Positions 33,281-41,533 of a DNA stretch of 45,818 nucleotides are shown piece after piece. This stretch comes from Nostocales cyanobacterium Centralia_MAG_434 (GTDB lineage: Bacteria > Cyanobacteriota > Cyanobacteriia > Cyanobacteriales > Nostocaceae), in assembly GCA_021324415.1 (NCBI GenBank), contig JAJPJF010000255.1:1-45818 (forward strand), written 5' to 3'. The notes under the pieces are model-generated. The model searched no databases. It saw only the letters and a list, made by a program, of their open reading frames with translations, and was not told the DNA's origin. Both the position numbers and the translations under genes were made by a program. The stretch's first letter is position 1, and every line of letters begins with the position of its first letter.

Positions 33281-33322
33281 TGCTGAGTGCTGAGTCCTAA
33301 GTCCTAAGTCCTAAGTCCTAAA
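33281..33322. repeat. Heptanucleotide tandem repeat (TGCTGAG / TCCTAAG)
   Basis: Six heptamers in register: TGCTGAG twice, TCCTAAG three times, TCCTAAA once. This is the class of short tandemly repeated repetitive sequences described in Nostoc relatives. The surrounding gap (33142-33467) otherwise holds no gene; a weak A/T stem (GGAAAAA 33358-33364, TTTTTTCC 33370-33377) may end the AbrB transcript. Confidence 0.8.
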
Positions 33323-33467
33323 TTCAACCCTATGGATAAATCTAAAGGATTGAACAAGGAAAAAGTTGCTTTTTTCCACTTATCAATTTGATAGCCAGCA
33401 ATAAAGCACGGTTGCTCCGACTTAGACAACTGGCTTTAGGCTTTTGACCCAAATGCTTTAGAAAAAT

Positions 33468-33938
33468 TTATCTCTCATCTTCGTCATCTTCGTCGTACTC
33501 TTCGTCATCTTCCTCGTCATCGTATTCTTCGTCTTCCTCAACGTCTAAATCTTGCTCGACTTCTTTTTTGTCAGTATCAACTTGTATTAAGTGAATGTGC
33601 TTATAGCCGAGCTTAATTTCAAACTCATCACCAGGCTTTAGACCCATTGCTTTGGTGTAAGTCGCACCAATAACAATCTGACCGTTTTGATGAACACTAA
33701 CACGATATGTCGGTTCACGACCACGACCATCTTTAGGCGCTTCAGGACTTAAGGGAATTCCCCGAGCAGATAGTAAAGCGTCATAAAAATCAGTGAGGTT
33801 AACGCGAACTTGGTTATTCTTGGTAACAGTATAATAACCACACTGCTTAGCTCTTTCTCTCCGTGGTAGATTCGAAAGTTCTTTTACTTTTGCTAGCAGT
33901 GCTTTTCCCGTCAATGGGGCAGTTGCAATTTCAGTCAT
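33468..33938 (-). CDS. Cyanobacterial AbrB-family transcription regulator with acidic tail
   Basis: A 156-aa protein from ATG 33938. It belongs to the cyanobacterial AbrB (cyAbrB/Cal) group, which controls carbon/nitrogen balance, hydrogenase and stress genes. The N-terminal part has 'APLTGKALLAKVKELSNLPR' and 'RERAKQCGYYTVTKNNQVRV'. The AbrB swapped-hairpin domain is at the C-terminal side here ('YRVSVHQNGQIVIGATYTKA', 'MGLKPGDEFEIKLGYKHI'). The last about 30 residues are almost pure Asp/Glu/Tyr. The two paralogues known in Nostoc-type genomes cannot be told apart by eye. Confidence 0.93.
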   Translation of the reverse strand: MTEIATAPLTGKALLAKVKELSNLPRRERAKQCGYYTVTKNNQVRVNLTDFYDALLSARGIPLSPEAPKDGRGREPTYRVSVHQNGQIVIGATYTKAMGLKPGDEFEIKLGYKHIHLIQVDTDKKEVEQDLDVEEDEEYDDEEDDEEYDEDDEDER

Positions 33939-35192
33939 TACGCTCAAAATATCCTTACTCTCTCCAAACTGATAAACAATGTCGTTTCATGCCAGTATTT
34001 AGTTTTTTGACATCTTTAGAAAGCTACAACCCTAAGATGAGGGATAAATTCCTGCTGATAGGGAGTTTAAGAGCCTCTGTTCTGGTTGCCCACAACAGAT
34101 GAGAAGTCATAGTTGTGACAGGCATTAATTTCGGTAATTTTACGGCACTTTTAACCATCATTTGCCATCAGAAATTAAAGATTTTTTTCTTTTGGCACTA
34201 TTAGAGCAGCGTCACCCTCAGCCACTTTTGCAAAGCAGGTGAGTTCTACTGCTACAAATAAGTCGTAGAGCAAAGAAATAGCAGGATTTCTACTTTTCAT
34301 GCTTACCTTTCTTGCCCTTGAGTTTTAGGATTCTCCCCACTCATGTTCTCAAGCTGAGGAAAGCATTGTGTTTCTTTAGGGTTGTGCATGCATACACCCT
34401 TTTCTCCTGCCAGTAAAGACGAGAAATATCTCTTCTCTACTCTTCTACGAAGGGTCTAAGCAGTATTAGCTGCACTGATACGCTAACTTCTACTGCAGTT
34501 TATTGCCTCGTAATTTTATATTAAATACTAGCATGCAATAATAATAGCAAAATTGTTGTTTAAGTTTGAATTCAATTTACTGTTACACTTTCATCTAAAT
34601 ACCAGCCTTGGGAGTGAGGATTGCCATAAGGCTTTTATAAAAATTCATCTAAATTTAGATAGGCAGTTTTGATGAGTGAGTGACATCCTTTGAGTTTCTT
34701 CATTTTCGTTGTCAAGATATTCATCCCCAGATTTGACAATTCTATATGACTAAACAATTGGCTTATAACGACTGTTGAGGGGTAGAGACGTGTTGACATT
34801 AAAATACAGCTATAACTATCATCAGCATTGAATTCTCTTGTTTTTCTGTTTGGGGATGTACGTAAGTTACTTTTCAGGTAAATCACCTATAGGGGAAACC
34901 CCATCATAGTCTGGACTCTCAAACATGTAAATAAATTGTCAAGCAGTGATTACTTTTTTTCACTATTGGGTCTAAAGGTTGACATAACAGTCTTTTAACC
35001 CATTCGGTGCTTCTAAAAGTGAGATTTTCATGGTTATGCTGAAAAGAGAAGATGTGAATCACTAGAGTGTTGACTATTAACAGCTAGTGATCAAATTAAG
35101 GGTAGAAAGAGTATAACTCATCAAGTGGGCAAGTTGGGTGTGAGAATAATCTTTGGCTCGATGTGGTAATTTTAAAAATTTGGTGGGATGCA
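33939..35192. other. 1.25-kb intergenic region between abrB and sdhB
   Basis: No credible gene. A minus-strand frame at 34635-34886 looks random. Two adjacent small hairpins occur at 34876-34888 (AGGT/ACCT) and 34892-34902 (GGGG-AAA-CCCC). TAGAGACG at about 34784, near a GTGTTG, resembles one arm of the palindromic repeat found at 38776 and 41442. TTGACT at 35070 may be part of an sdhB promoter, but no good -10 box is spaced from it. GGTGGG just before ATG 35193 is the ribosome-binding site. Confidence 0.4.
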
Positions 35193-36200
35193 ATGGAAGT
35201 TATTTTTAAGGTCATTCGGCAAAAACCAAATTCCTCTCCAATTGTGCAAACTTATGTTTTAGATGTTGAAGGGGGAAACACAATCCTAGATTGTCTGAAC
35301 CGTATTAAGTGGGAGCAAGATGGGACGTTAGCATTTCGCAAAAATTGCCGCAACACAATTTGTGGTAGCTGTGCTATGCGAATCAATGGACGTTCGGCTT
35401 TAGCTTGTAAGGAAAATGTAAAGAGTGAAATTACTAAGTTGCAACAAACTGCAATATCGGGAGAGCATACACATGTTATTCCAGAAATAACTGTAGCACC
35501 TCTGGGCAATATGCCTGTTATTAAGGATTTAGTAGTAGATATGAGTAGTTTCTGGAATAACTTAGAGAAAGTTACCCCTTATGTGAGTACAGCAGGGCGT
35601 AAAGTTCCAGAAAGGGAATTTTTACAAACACCCGAAGAACGCGCTCATCTCGATCAAACTGGTAATTGTATTATGTGTGGAGCTTGCTATTCGGAGTGTA
35701 ATGCACTGCATGTTGAACCAAAATTTGTTGGTCCTCATGCTCTTGCCAAAGCATACCGTATGGTGGCAGACTCTCGTGATAGTGAAACTCAAAACCGTCT
35801 AGAAAATTACAACGAAGGAACTCAAGGAGTTTGGGGCTGTACTCGCTGTTTTTACTGCAACTCAGTTTGTCCAATGGATGTTGCACCGCTAGATCAAATT
35901 ACTAAAATCAAACAGGAAATACTTGCTCATAAACAAGTAGCTGATAGCATTCCACTTCGCCATCGCAAAGGATTAGTAGAAGTGGTTAAACAAGGTGGTT
36001 GGATTAACGAACCTCAATTTGTTTTACAAGTGGTCGGAAACTACTTTAAAGACCTGAAAGGATTACTCAGTATTTTCCCCTTAGGATTGAGGATGATCGC
36101 TCGTGGTAAGTTCCCTTTGACATTTGAACCTTCACAAGGAGCACAACAAGTGCGATCGCTTATTGAGGCTGTGCAACAAGAAGTGGGGAGTAGGGAGTAG
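35193..36200 (+). CDS. sdhB: Succinate dehydrogenase / fumarate reductase iron-sulfur subunit
   Basis: A 335-aa electron-transfer subunit of respiratory complex II. The [2Fe-2S] ligands are Cys52, Cys57, Cys60 and Cys72 ('NCRNTICGSCAMRING'). The second domain has Cys159/162/165/169 ('CIMCGACYSEC') and Cys216/219/222/226 ('CTRCFYCNSVCP'). It is about 80 residues longer than the proteobacterial subunit, with a C-terminal extension. ATG 35193 is preferred over an upstream GTG at 35163. No other sdh subunit lies beside it, so the complex is encoded at separate loci, as is usual in cyanobacteria. Confidence 0.95.
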   Translation: MEVIFKVIRQKPNSSPIVQTYVLDVEGGNTILDCLNRIKWEQDGTLAFRKNCRNTICGSCAMRINGRSALACKENVKSEITKLQQTAISGEHTHVIPEITVAPLGNMPVIKDLVVDMSSFWNNLEKVTPYVSTAGRKVPEREFLQTPEERAHLDQTGNCIMCGACYSECNALHVEPKFVGPHALAKAYRMVADSRDSETQNRLENYNEGTQGVWGCTRCFYCNSVCPMDVAPLDQITKIKQEILAHKQVADSIPLRHRKGLVEVVKQGGWINEPQFVLQVVGNYFKDLKGLLSIFPLGLRMIARGKFPLTFEPSQGAQQVRSLIEAVQQEVGSRE

Positions 36201-36218
36201 GGGAGCACCAGCAGAGGA

Positions 36219-36263
36219 GACAAGGGGGACAAGGGAGACAAGGGAGACAAGGGGGACAAGGGG
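36219..36263. repeat. 9-bp minisatellite (GACAAGGGG/A)
   Basis: Five consecutive 9-mers, GACAAGGGG or GACAAGGGA, just past the sdhB stop. The flanking 36181-36203 is GGGGAG-type filler. The spacer up to 36432 holds no gene. Confidence 0.75.
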
Positions 36264-36432
36264 AGCCAGTGCGTTGGGCGGCTTCGCCGACTTGAAGCAA
36301 CTGGCGTGGACAAGGGTAAGATCTTATACTATGCCCCATGCCCTATGACGCCATTTGCTCCACTTGGGGAGACCCCAAGACCGCAATGGCTCCCCTATGC
36401 CCTATGCCCCATTCCTAACTCCTAACTCCATA

Positions 36433-36972
36433 TCACCTTGGGTCTTGAGATATGTTTAATGGTCGTCCAGAACGGTCATAGACTAAAACATCCCACTGTC
36501 CATTAACACTGGATTCAAAGGCAATCCTACTGCCATCAGCGCTGATTGTAGGATTGCGCACTTCTGCTTGCAGGTTAGTCGTTAAATTACGTGATTGGCG
36601 TGTTTCTCGGTCATAAAGGATAATTGCAGAGCGTCCTTGACGATTAGCTGCAAATACAATGTAGCGGCCATCTGAAGAAACAGCCGGATGGGAGGCGATG
36701 GTATCAAAGGAATTTAAACCTGGCAAATCAATCAAATTGTTAGTTGCCATATCAAACATGTAAACATCCTGACTGCCCCGTCGATCAGAGGTGAACACAA
36801 TATATCTGCCAGAAATTTGAGGATTTAATTCTGAAGCAAAACTGTTAAGACTCTGACCCCCAGGATCAAAAGGGTAGTTCAATATGCGAGGATAACCAGC
36901 ACAGCCAGTTAACAAACTAACTGTGACACATGTTAAGTAGGTGGGCGAAATTAATTTCACCATGTCATTCAT
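36433..36972 (-). CDS. Short TolB-like beta-propeller lipoprotein, copy A
   Basis: A 179-aa secreted protein from ATG 36972 (TTG 36978 and ATG 36963 are alternatives). The lipoprotein signal ends 'CVTVSLLTGCAG'. It has three TolB/PD40-type blades: 'NPQISGRYIVFTSDRRGSQD', 'HPAVSSDGRYIVFAANRQGR', 'NPTISADGSRIAFESSVNGQ'. TolB proper is over 400 residues, so this is a half-size propeller. It has a paralogue immediately upstream on the same strand. Confidence 0.82.
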   Translation of the reverse strand: MNDMVKLISPTYLTCVTVSLLTGCAGYPRILNYPFDPGGQSLNSFASELNPQISGRYIVFTSDRRGSQDVYMFDMATNNLIDLPGLNSFDTIASHPAVSSDGRYIVFAANRQGRSAIILYDRETRQSRNLTTNLQAEVRNPTISADGSRIAFESSVNGQWDVLVYDRSGRPLNISQDPR

Positions 36973-36994
36973 TATCAATGAAGCTCAGCGAAAT

Positions 36995-37023
36995 GAAGCA
37001 ATCCCAGCCTGTGGAATTGCTTC
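36995..37023 (-). terminator. Hairpin between the two TolB-like genes
   Basis: GAAGCAATCCCA (36995-37006) pairs with TGGAATTGCTTC (37012-37023). The only non-Watson-Crick position is a G-U wobble in the minus-strand RNA, supporting a role for the minus transcript (end of copy B). The U-tract is weak. Confidence 0.5.
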
Positions 37024-37147
37024 GCTTCATTTTATTACGCTTGCAATAACAGTAAACAAGTTTGTTCATTGAGTTGAGGGGCGTTGAAAATACGGTTTGT
37101 ATTTGCAGCAGCTAGACATGAATAAATGTCTTATCTGAGCCCCCCAA

Positions 37148-37705
37148 TTATGGACCAGCAACTGATGCACCGTTGGGAATGTCTAACTCAATACTTGGTC
37201 CGCGATCTAATACTTCGATATCCCACTGACCATGGATCGTCGTTTCAAAGACGACATAACGCCCATTAGGACTGATACTAGGATTTCTTACCCAACCACG
37301 ATAAATAGGAGTGAGGATTTGTGATTCTTGTGTAACGCGATCATACAATGCTACGACTGGTCTTCCTTGATCGCTAGTCATGTAAACAATGTAACGCCCC
37401 GTATAGCTGAGGCTAGGATTTTCGGCAATTGTTTCTGGTCGGTTCAAACCCGGTATGCGAACAAATTGTTGCTGTTCTAGATCGTACAGTAGCAGTTGAT
37501 GACTGCCGTTGCGATTGGAGACAAACGCCAAAAAACGACCATTTCCACTCAAAGTCGGCTGCTGTTCAGTATAGCGACTATTGAGTGAAGTGGTTCCAAT
37601 AGGCACATCATCGTAACTACAGGATGAAAGCAAACTTGCTATGCTCAAACCTAAGACACAAACAATTGGTCTTAGAGGCAAAAACCTAGGTGCAAATTTT
37701 TTCAA
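37148..37705 (-). CDS. Short TolB-like beta-propeller lipoprotein, copy B
   Basis: A 185-aa paralogue of copy A. Lipobox 'SIASLLSSCSYDD', then three blades: 'QPTLSGNGRFLAFVSNRNGS', 'NPSLSYTGRYIVYMTSDQGR', 'NPSISPNGRYVVFETTIHGQ'. The blade spacing equals that of copy A, so the pair is a tandem duplication. Two three-blade halves could pair to close a six-blade propeller, but that is only an inference. It lies downstream of ycf66 with a 48-bp gap, so it may be co-transcribed with it. Confidence 0.82.
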   Translation of the reverse strand: MKKFAPRFLPLRPIVCVLGLSIASLLSSCSYDDVPIGTTSLNSRYTEQQPTLSGNGRFLAFVSNRNGSHQLLLYDLEQQQFVRIPGLNRPETIAENPSLSYTGRYIVYMTSDQGRPVVALYDRVTQESQILTPIYRGWVRNPSISPNGRYVVFETTIHGQWDIEVLDRGPSIELDIPNGASVAGP

Positions 37706-37753
37706 CTCAATTTTTTTGCTTATGCTCGCAAACGACCTCCTGATTATTTTTTA

Positions 37754-38665
37754 CTAACCATGGTCAAAATTAGGGGAATTGGTTGGTTCCTCATCTATTC
37801 GTTCAATAGGTTTGTAATCTACATATTCAGTTGACATAACATCATCATCTTCACGGGTTGATCGAGTAGCTGAATCAGTGGGTGGACGACGTCTTTTTGG
37901 TCTAGGAGTGATATCCTCCTCGTCACTGCTTTCTGGGCGTGTAGGTCCATTGCTGGTACGACGAGAAGGTTTTCTTTCTTCACGATTTGAGCTATCCCAA
38001 TCATCAACTGTTCTCGATGAACCCCAATTTTCGTTTTCGGGTCTCTCCGAGGACCGACCCCCTGAACCTCCAGACGGGCGGCGACGACCTTTGTCTGTTG
38101 AGGTTGGTCGTTCTCCACTATTGCTACGTCGTTCTGAACGACGGCGAGGTTCATCATCGTAATAATTATCACGTGCAGAACGACTATCTCTACTACCTTG
38201 AATTCGAGGCCGTGGGCGTTCATCCTCGTAGTAATCGTAGTCATAAGGCAGTGGTTCTAATTCTGCATCTACCTCAGCCTCATACTTTCTACCACTATAC
38301 TTGTAGCGATCGCTCACCTCTCGCTCGTCTACTATCTTTGTGTTTCGCTTAGCTTGCTCAGTAGCTATACTTCTTAAGCGAACACTTTCAACTGCAAAAA
38401 ATACGGTTGTCCCAATCAAAAGCAGTTGACCAAATTGCAAAATTGGGTCTAATCGCCAACCCTGAAATATGAGAATGAAGCCACAGACTAGACCAATGGC
38501 AGCAAAAAAGATGTCTTGATCTCTTTCCAGCCCTGGACGGATAAAGCGGATGAAATACAGTGCTGGACCAGCCACAGCCAGGAAAATTCCTAAAAGACTG
38601 GCTGGATTTGTTCCAAAATTGACCTGAGCCAGAATGCTGGCTGAGTTCAGCCCAAAAGTTACCAT
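37754..38665 (-). CDS. ycf66: Ycf66-family membrane protein
   Basis: A 303-aa protein. The N-terminal third (about 1-100) has several membrane helices and starts 'MVTFGLNSASILAQVNFGTN', the hallmark of Ycf66, a family conserved in cyanobacteria and some plastids. From about 110 it is a long charged, Arg/Ser/Asp/Glu-rich, low-complexity tail ('RRRSERRSNSGERPTSTDKG'), probably disordered and cytoplasmic or stromal. Function is unknown. psbX lies about 250 bp upstream on the same strand. Confidence 0.92.
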   Translation of the reverse strand: MVTFGLNSASILAQVNFGTNPASLLGIFLAVAGPALYFIRFIRPGLERDQDIFFAAIGLVCGFILIFQGWRLDPILQFGQLLLIGTTVFFAVESVRLRSIATEQAKRNTKIVDEREVSDRYKYSGRKYEAEVDAELEPLPYDYDYYEDERPRPRIQGSRDSRSARDNYYDDEPRRRSERRSNSGERPTSTDKGRRRPSGGSGGRSSERPENENWGSSRTVDDWDSSNREERKPSRRTSNGPTRPESSDEEDITPRPKRRRPPTDSATRSTREDDDVMSTEYVDYKPIERIDEEPTNSPNFDHG

Positions 38666-38775
38666 TATTGTTTACCCAATAGTCAGATCTATGTTAGCGA
38701 TTTACAATTAAAATCACTACTGTGATCATCTCAATACCCCTTAGTTAAGGGTAATTTAAAAAAAAATTTGTACGT

Positions 38776-38804
38776 GTAGAGACATTGCATTGCAACGTCT
38801 CTAC
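38776..38804. repeat. Palindromic repeat, copy 1 (GTAGAGAC...)
   Basis: GTAGAGACATTGCA (38776-38789) and TGCAACGTCTCTAC (38791-38804) form a near-perfect palindrome with one A/C mismatch. A second copy of the same repeat is at 41442-41472. It lies between psbX and ycf66. Confidence 0.75.
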
Positions 38805-38917
38805 GTTGTTTGGCCCCTTTGCTGTTTTGGTTAGATCAATTGGTTAGTTTCTCAGTCATTAGGTAATTGACTGACAAATTATCTATAATCTGAGAGCCTA
38901 ATTGATTCCTACCTGTG

Positions 38918-39037
38918 TTAGGAGCGCTGTATCTTATCTCTTTGGCTTACAAAAATCAAGCCCACTGTTACGGGAATAACGACAATCACAGAACCCCAAA
39001 ATAGACTCCAAAGGAAATTTGCTAAAGAAGGCGTCAT
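38918..39037 (-). CDS. psbX: Photosystem II reaction-centre protein X
   Basis: A 39-aa single-helix protein, too short for standard ORF lists. It reads '[20 protein letters not shown]' then '[19 protein letters not shown]', matching PsbX. PsbX sits near cytochrome b559 and stabilises the QB side of photosystem II. ATG 39037, TAA 38918-38920. The gene lies upstream of ycf66 on the same strand. Confidence 0.95.
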   Translation of the reverse strand: MTPSLANFLWSLFWGSVIVVIPVTVGLIFVSQRDKIQRS

Positions 39038-39197
39038 AGATTTCAACCTTTTTTTATACTCTTCATCCCAATTTTAATGTTCTCTTACACCCTTGAGAAG
39101 CCTCTGATAATTTTATAATTCAAGGATATGCTCCCTGCGAGAGCTACAAATTTTGTTCAATCAGCGCGTATGAATTTATGAGAGTGGTGCAAAATTT

Positions 39198-39491
39198 ATG
39201 ACTGGGTTTGACTTGACTGCTTGGATTTTGGGTTTAAGTTTGGGACTAATGATATTTTTGTTTATTTTTCGAATAGTCCTTACTTGGTATCCTCAAGTGG
39301 ATTTGAACCGACTACCCTTTAATTTAGTTGCTTGGCCCACTGAACCCTTTTTGATTCCGTTGCGAAAACTAGTACCACCCATAGGTGGAGTGGATATTAC
39401 TCCCATTATTTGGGTTGGTATCCTTAGCCTGCTGCGTGAGGTTTTACTAGGTCAACAAGGATTGTTGACCATGTGGTCTCGGGTACAGTAG
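39198..39491 (+). CDS. YggT/YlmG-family membrane protein
   Basis: A 97-aa protein with two hydrophobic helices. The family signature appears as 'FLFIFRIVLTWYPQVDLNRL', 'NLVAWPTEPFLIPLRKLVPP', and 'IGGVDITPIIWVGILSLLRE'. Relatives in bacteria and plastids affect division-site and nucleoid or thylakoid organisation. It is divergent from psbX, with about 160 bp between starts, and convergent with accC. Confidence 0.9.
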   Translation: MTGFDLTAWILGLSLGLMIFLFIFRIVLTWYPQVDLNRLPFNLVAWPTEPFLIPLRKLVPPIGGVDITPIIWVGILSLLREVLLGQQGLLTMWSRVQ

Positions 39492-39533
39492 GTTTGTTTG
39501 TCCTTTGTTTTTAGTCCGTTGTCCCAAGACCTA

Positions 39534-39601
39534 AAAAACCGGGTTGCTCAACGGTAAATTATGGTTTTCAGGCTGAGTGGTTTGTCACAAACCCAGTTTT
39601 T
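39534..39601. repeat. Inverted repeat related to 20458-20486
   Basis: AAAAACCGGGTT (39534-39545) and AACCCAGTTTTT (about 39589-39601) pair with one mismatch across a loop of about 43 nt. The ACCGGGTT/AACCCAGT core is shared with the hairpin at 20458-20486, indicating a dispersed repeat family. Confidence 0.55.
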
Positions 39602-39629
39602 GATCCAGGTGCAAGATGTCAGTCTGGCT

Positions 39630-39652
39630 CCCCAGGACAACCCTGGGGTTTT
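39630..39652 (+). terminator. Rho-independent terminator after yggT
   Basis: CCCCAGG (39630-39636) and CCTGGGG (39642-39648) form a perfect G/C-rich 7-bp stem with a 5-nt loop, followed by TTTT on the plus strand. It separates yggT from convergent accC. Confidence 0.8.
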
Positions 39653-39667
39653 ATATTAACCTGACTA

Positions 39668-41017
39668 CTATTCTTTGCTTTTTAACTCCTGTACAAAATT
39701 GGTGTAAACATTTCCTTGCAAAAACTGTGGATTTTCCATAATTTTCTGATGGAACCCAATAGTAGTAGGTAATCCCGTAATAGCACATTCCCTCAATGCT
39801 CGTTTCATGCGGTTAATAGCAGTAGAACGATTTTCTCCCCACACAATCAACTTGCCAATTAAGGAATCATAGTAGGGAGGAATTTGGTAGTCAGTGTAAA
39901 CGTGGGAATCCATTCTAACTCCGGGACCACCAGGGGGAAGATAACCGCTGATCCGTCCAGCAGAGGGACGAAAATCATGATCAGGATCTTCCGCGTTGAG
40001 ACGACATTCAATTGCATGACCACGCAAAATCACTTGGTCTTGGGTCACATTCAAGCGTTCTCCCTGGGCAATTCGGATTTGTTCTGCAACTAGGTCTATT
40101 CCAGTGATCATCTCTGTGACGGGATGCTCTACTTGAATTCTGGTATTCATTTCCATAAAGTAAAATTGACCAGACCTATCCAGAAGAAATTCGATGGTGC
40201 CCGCTCCAGTGTAGTTGATAAACTGAGCAGCTTTGACTGCAGCTTGCCCCATTTTTTCTCGTAAATCTGAGTCTAAAGCAGGGCTGGGAGCTTCTTCTAG
40301 TAGCTTTTGGTTGCGACGCTGAATTGAGCAATCTCGTTCACCTAGGTGGATAACGTTACCATAGCTATCCGCCAAAATTTGAAATTCTATGTGGCGAGGA
40401 CGCTCAATGTATTTTTCTAGATAAACGCTGGCATTTCCAAACGCTGCTCCTGCTTCACCTTGGGCGGCTTGATAGGATTTCACAAATTCGCTCTCAGACC
40501 GCACTAAACGCATACCTCGTCCACCACCACCAGCGGTAGCCTTGATCATGACCGGATAGCCAATTTTTCTGGCGATCGCGAGTCCTTCTTGCTCTGAATC
40601 TAACAACCCATCACTACCTGGCACAGTTGGAACGCCAGCTGTTAGCATAGTTTCTTTTGCAGTCGATTTATCTCCCATTAACCGAATAGCTTCAGGAGAT
40701 GGACCAATAAAAGAAATATGATGATCAGCACAGATTTCCGCAAACCTTGCATTTTCCGCTAAAAAGCCATAGCCAGGATGAATGGCGCTGGCATTGCGAG
40801 TCAAAGCGGCGGCAATAATATTGGGAATATTCAAATAACTTTTACTGCTAGCAGCTTCGCCAATGCAAACTGCTTCGTCAGCAAGTTGGACGTGGAGAGC
40901 ATTACGGTCAACGGTGGAATGTACCGCAACAGTTGCAATTCCCATTTCTTCACAAGCGCGGAGAATGCGAAGCGCGATTTCTCCTCGATTGGCAATCAAT
41001 ATTTTGTCAAACTTCAT
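39668..41017 (-). CDS. accC: Acetyl-CoA carboxylase, biotin carboxylase subunit
   Basis: A 449-aa ATP-grasp enzyme that carboxylates biotin on the AccB carrier in the first step of fatty-acid synthesis. Signature parts are '[20 protein letters not shown]', '[13 protein letters not shown]', the glycine-rich '[20 protein letters not shown]', '[20 protein letters not shown]' and '[20 protein letters not shown]'. Length is standard. accB is not adjacent, as is often seen in cyanobacteria. Confidence 0.97.
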   Translation of the reverse strand: MKFDKILIANRGEIALRILRACEEMGIATVAVHSTVDRNALHVQLADEAVCIGEAASSKSYLNIPNIIAAALTRNASAIHPGYGFLAENARFAEICADHHISFIGPSPEAIRLMGDKSTAKETMLTAGVPTVPGSDGLLDSEQEGLAIARKIGYPVMIKATAGGGGRGMRLVRSESEFVKSYQAAQGEAGAAFGNASVYLEKYIERPRHIEFQILADSYGNVIHLGERDCSIQRRNQKLLEEAPSPALDSDLREKMGQAAVKAAQFINYTGAGTIEFLLDRSGQFYFMEMNTRIQVEHPVTEMITGIDLVAEQIRIAQGERLNVTQDQVILRGHAIECRLNAEDPDHDFRPSAGRISGYLPPGGPGVRMDSHVYTDYQIPPYYDSLIGKLIVWGENRSTAINRMKRALRECAITGLPTTIGFHQKIMENPQFLQGNVYTNFVQELKSKE

Positions 41018-41354
41018 CTTCTTTGAAAAAACCCAAAGCCTGATTTCAAATTATGACAGGAGATTCTCAAGCCGCATCCTAAACAAACGATAGGAACTGA
41101 CTTGTTGCCTCAATGGGTATTGACCTAGACTACCAACATTGCTGTTCTTCGTCTCTGCCGTGCCCTAGCCTTGGCTTTTTTAAGTCACTGTGAAATGCAC
41201 CGTGACTCTAGCCTTTCCTAATATCACTTAAGCTGCTGCTACTTGTCTGTCAGTAAAATATACTTATTTTAAAAATTTGTTTTAGAAATTTTGGCATTAA
41301 CTGACTGGTGAAAAGTATTTTGTTATGATACACTGTCCTGAGAGATATAACCTT
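41018..41354. other. Intergenic region between accC and tRNA-Leu
   Basis: No gene. It contains a hairpin, AGTCACTGTG (41183-41192) with CACCGTGACT (41198-41207, one mismatch), and a small AGCC-TT-GGCT stem followed by a T-run at about 41167-41181. These may be transcript ends or leader structures. The divergent accC promoter should also be here. Confidence 0.4.
41324..41329 (+). promoter_or_regulatory. Candidate -10 box of the tRNA-Leu promoter
   Basis: TATGAT lies 25 bp before the tRNA start, which would give a short leader. No convincing -35 box is at 17 bp, so this is a weak call. Confidence 0.3.
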
Positions 41355-41435
41355 GCGGATGTGGCGGAATTGGTATACGCGCACGTTTGAGGGGCGTGTG
41401 GCTTTGCCTTGCGAGTTCGAGTCTCGCCATCCGCA
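41355..41435 (+). tRNA. tRNA-Leu (anticodon GAG)
   Basis: An 81-nt class II tRNA. The acceptor stem GCGGATG (41355-41361) pairs with CATCCGC (41428-41434), with A at 41435 as discriminator. The D-arm is 'GGCGGAATTGGTATACGC'. The anticodon stem CACGT/GCGTG encloses loop TTGAGGG, giving anticodon GAG (reads CUC and CUU). The variable arm and GGTTCGAGTC-like T-arm (GAGTTCGAGTCTC) are present. CCA is not encoded. A palindromic repeat begins 6 bp after it. Confidence 0.95.
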
Positions 41436-41441
41436 TTTTAG

Positions 41442-41472
41442 TAGAGACGTTGCATACAATGCAACGTCTCTA
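41442..41472. repeat. Palindromic repeat, copy 2, abutting the tRNA
   Basis: TAGAGACGTTGCAT (41442-41455) and ATGCAACGTCTCTA (41459-41472) form a perfect 14-bp stem with an ACA loop. It matches copy 1 at 38776-38804. Placed directly after tRNA-Leu, it would fold at the 3' end of the precursor and may act as a processing or termination signal. Confidence 0.8.
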
Positions 41473-41533
41473 TCTACATTTATGTGTTTTTTATGCTTTC
41501 ATAGAGAAGATAGGTAAATTTTTGTAAAGAGCA

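Noticed and set aside
34635-34886. 83-codon minus-strand frame in the abrB-sdhB gap
   Set aside because: No ribosome-binding site, no domain, composition like spacer; probably chance.
33281-36263. Repeat arrays as a CRISPR
   Set aside because: Units are 7 or 9 bp without unique spacers; no cas genes are present.
37819-38352. Long frames on both strands over the ycf66 tail
   Set aside because: They mirror the low-complexity Arg/Ser/Asp tail of ycf66 in other frames; the tail is the credible coding frame.
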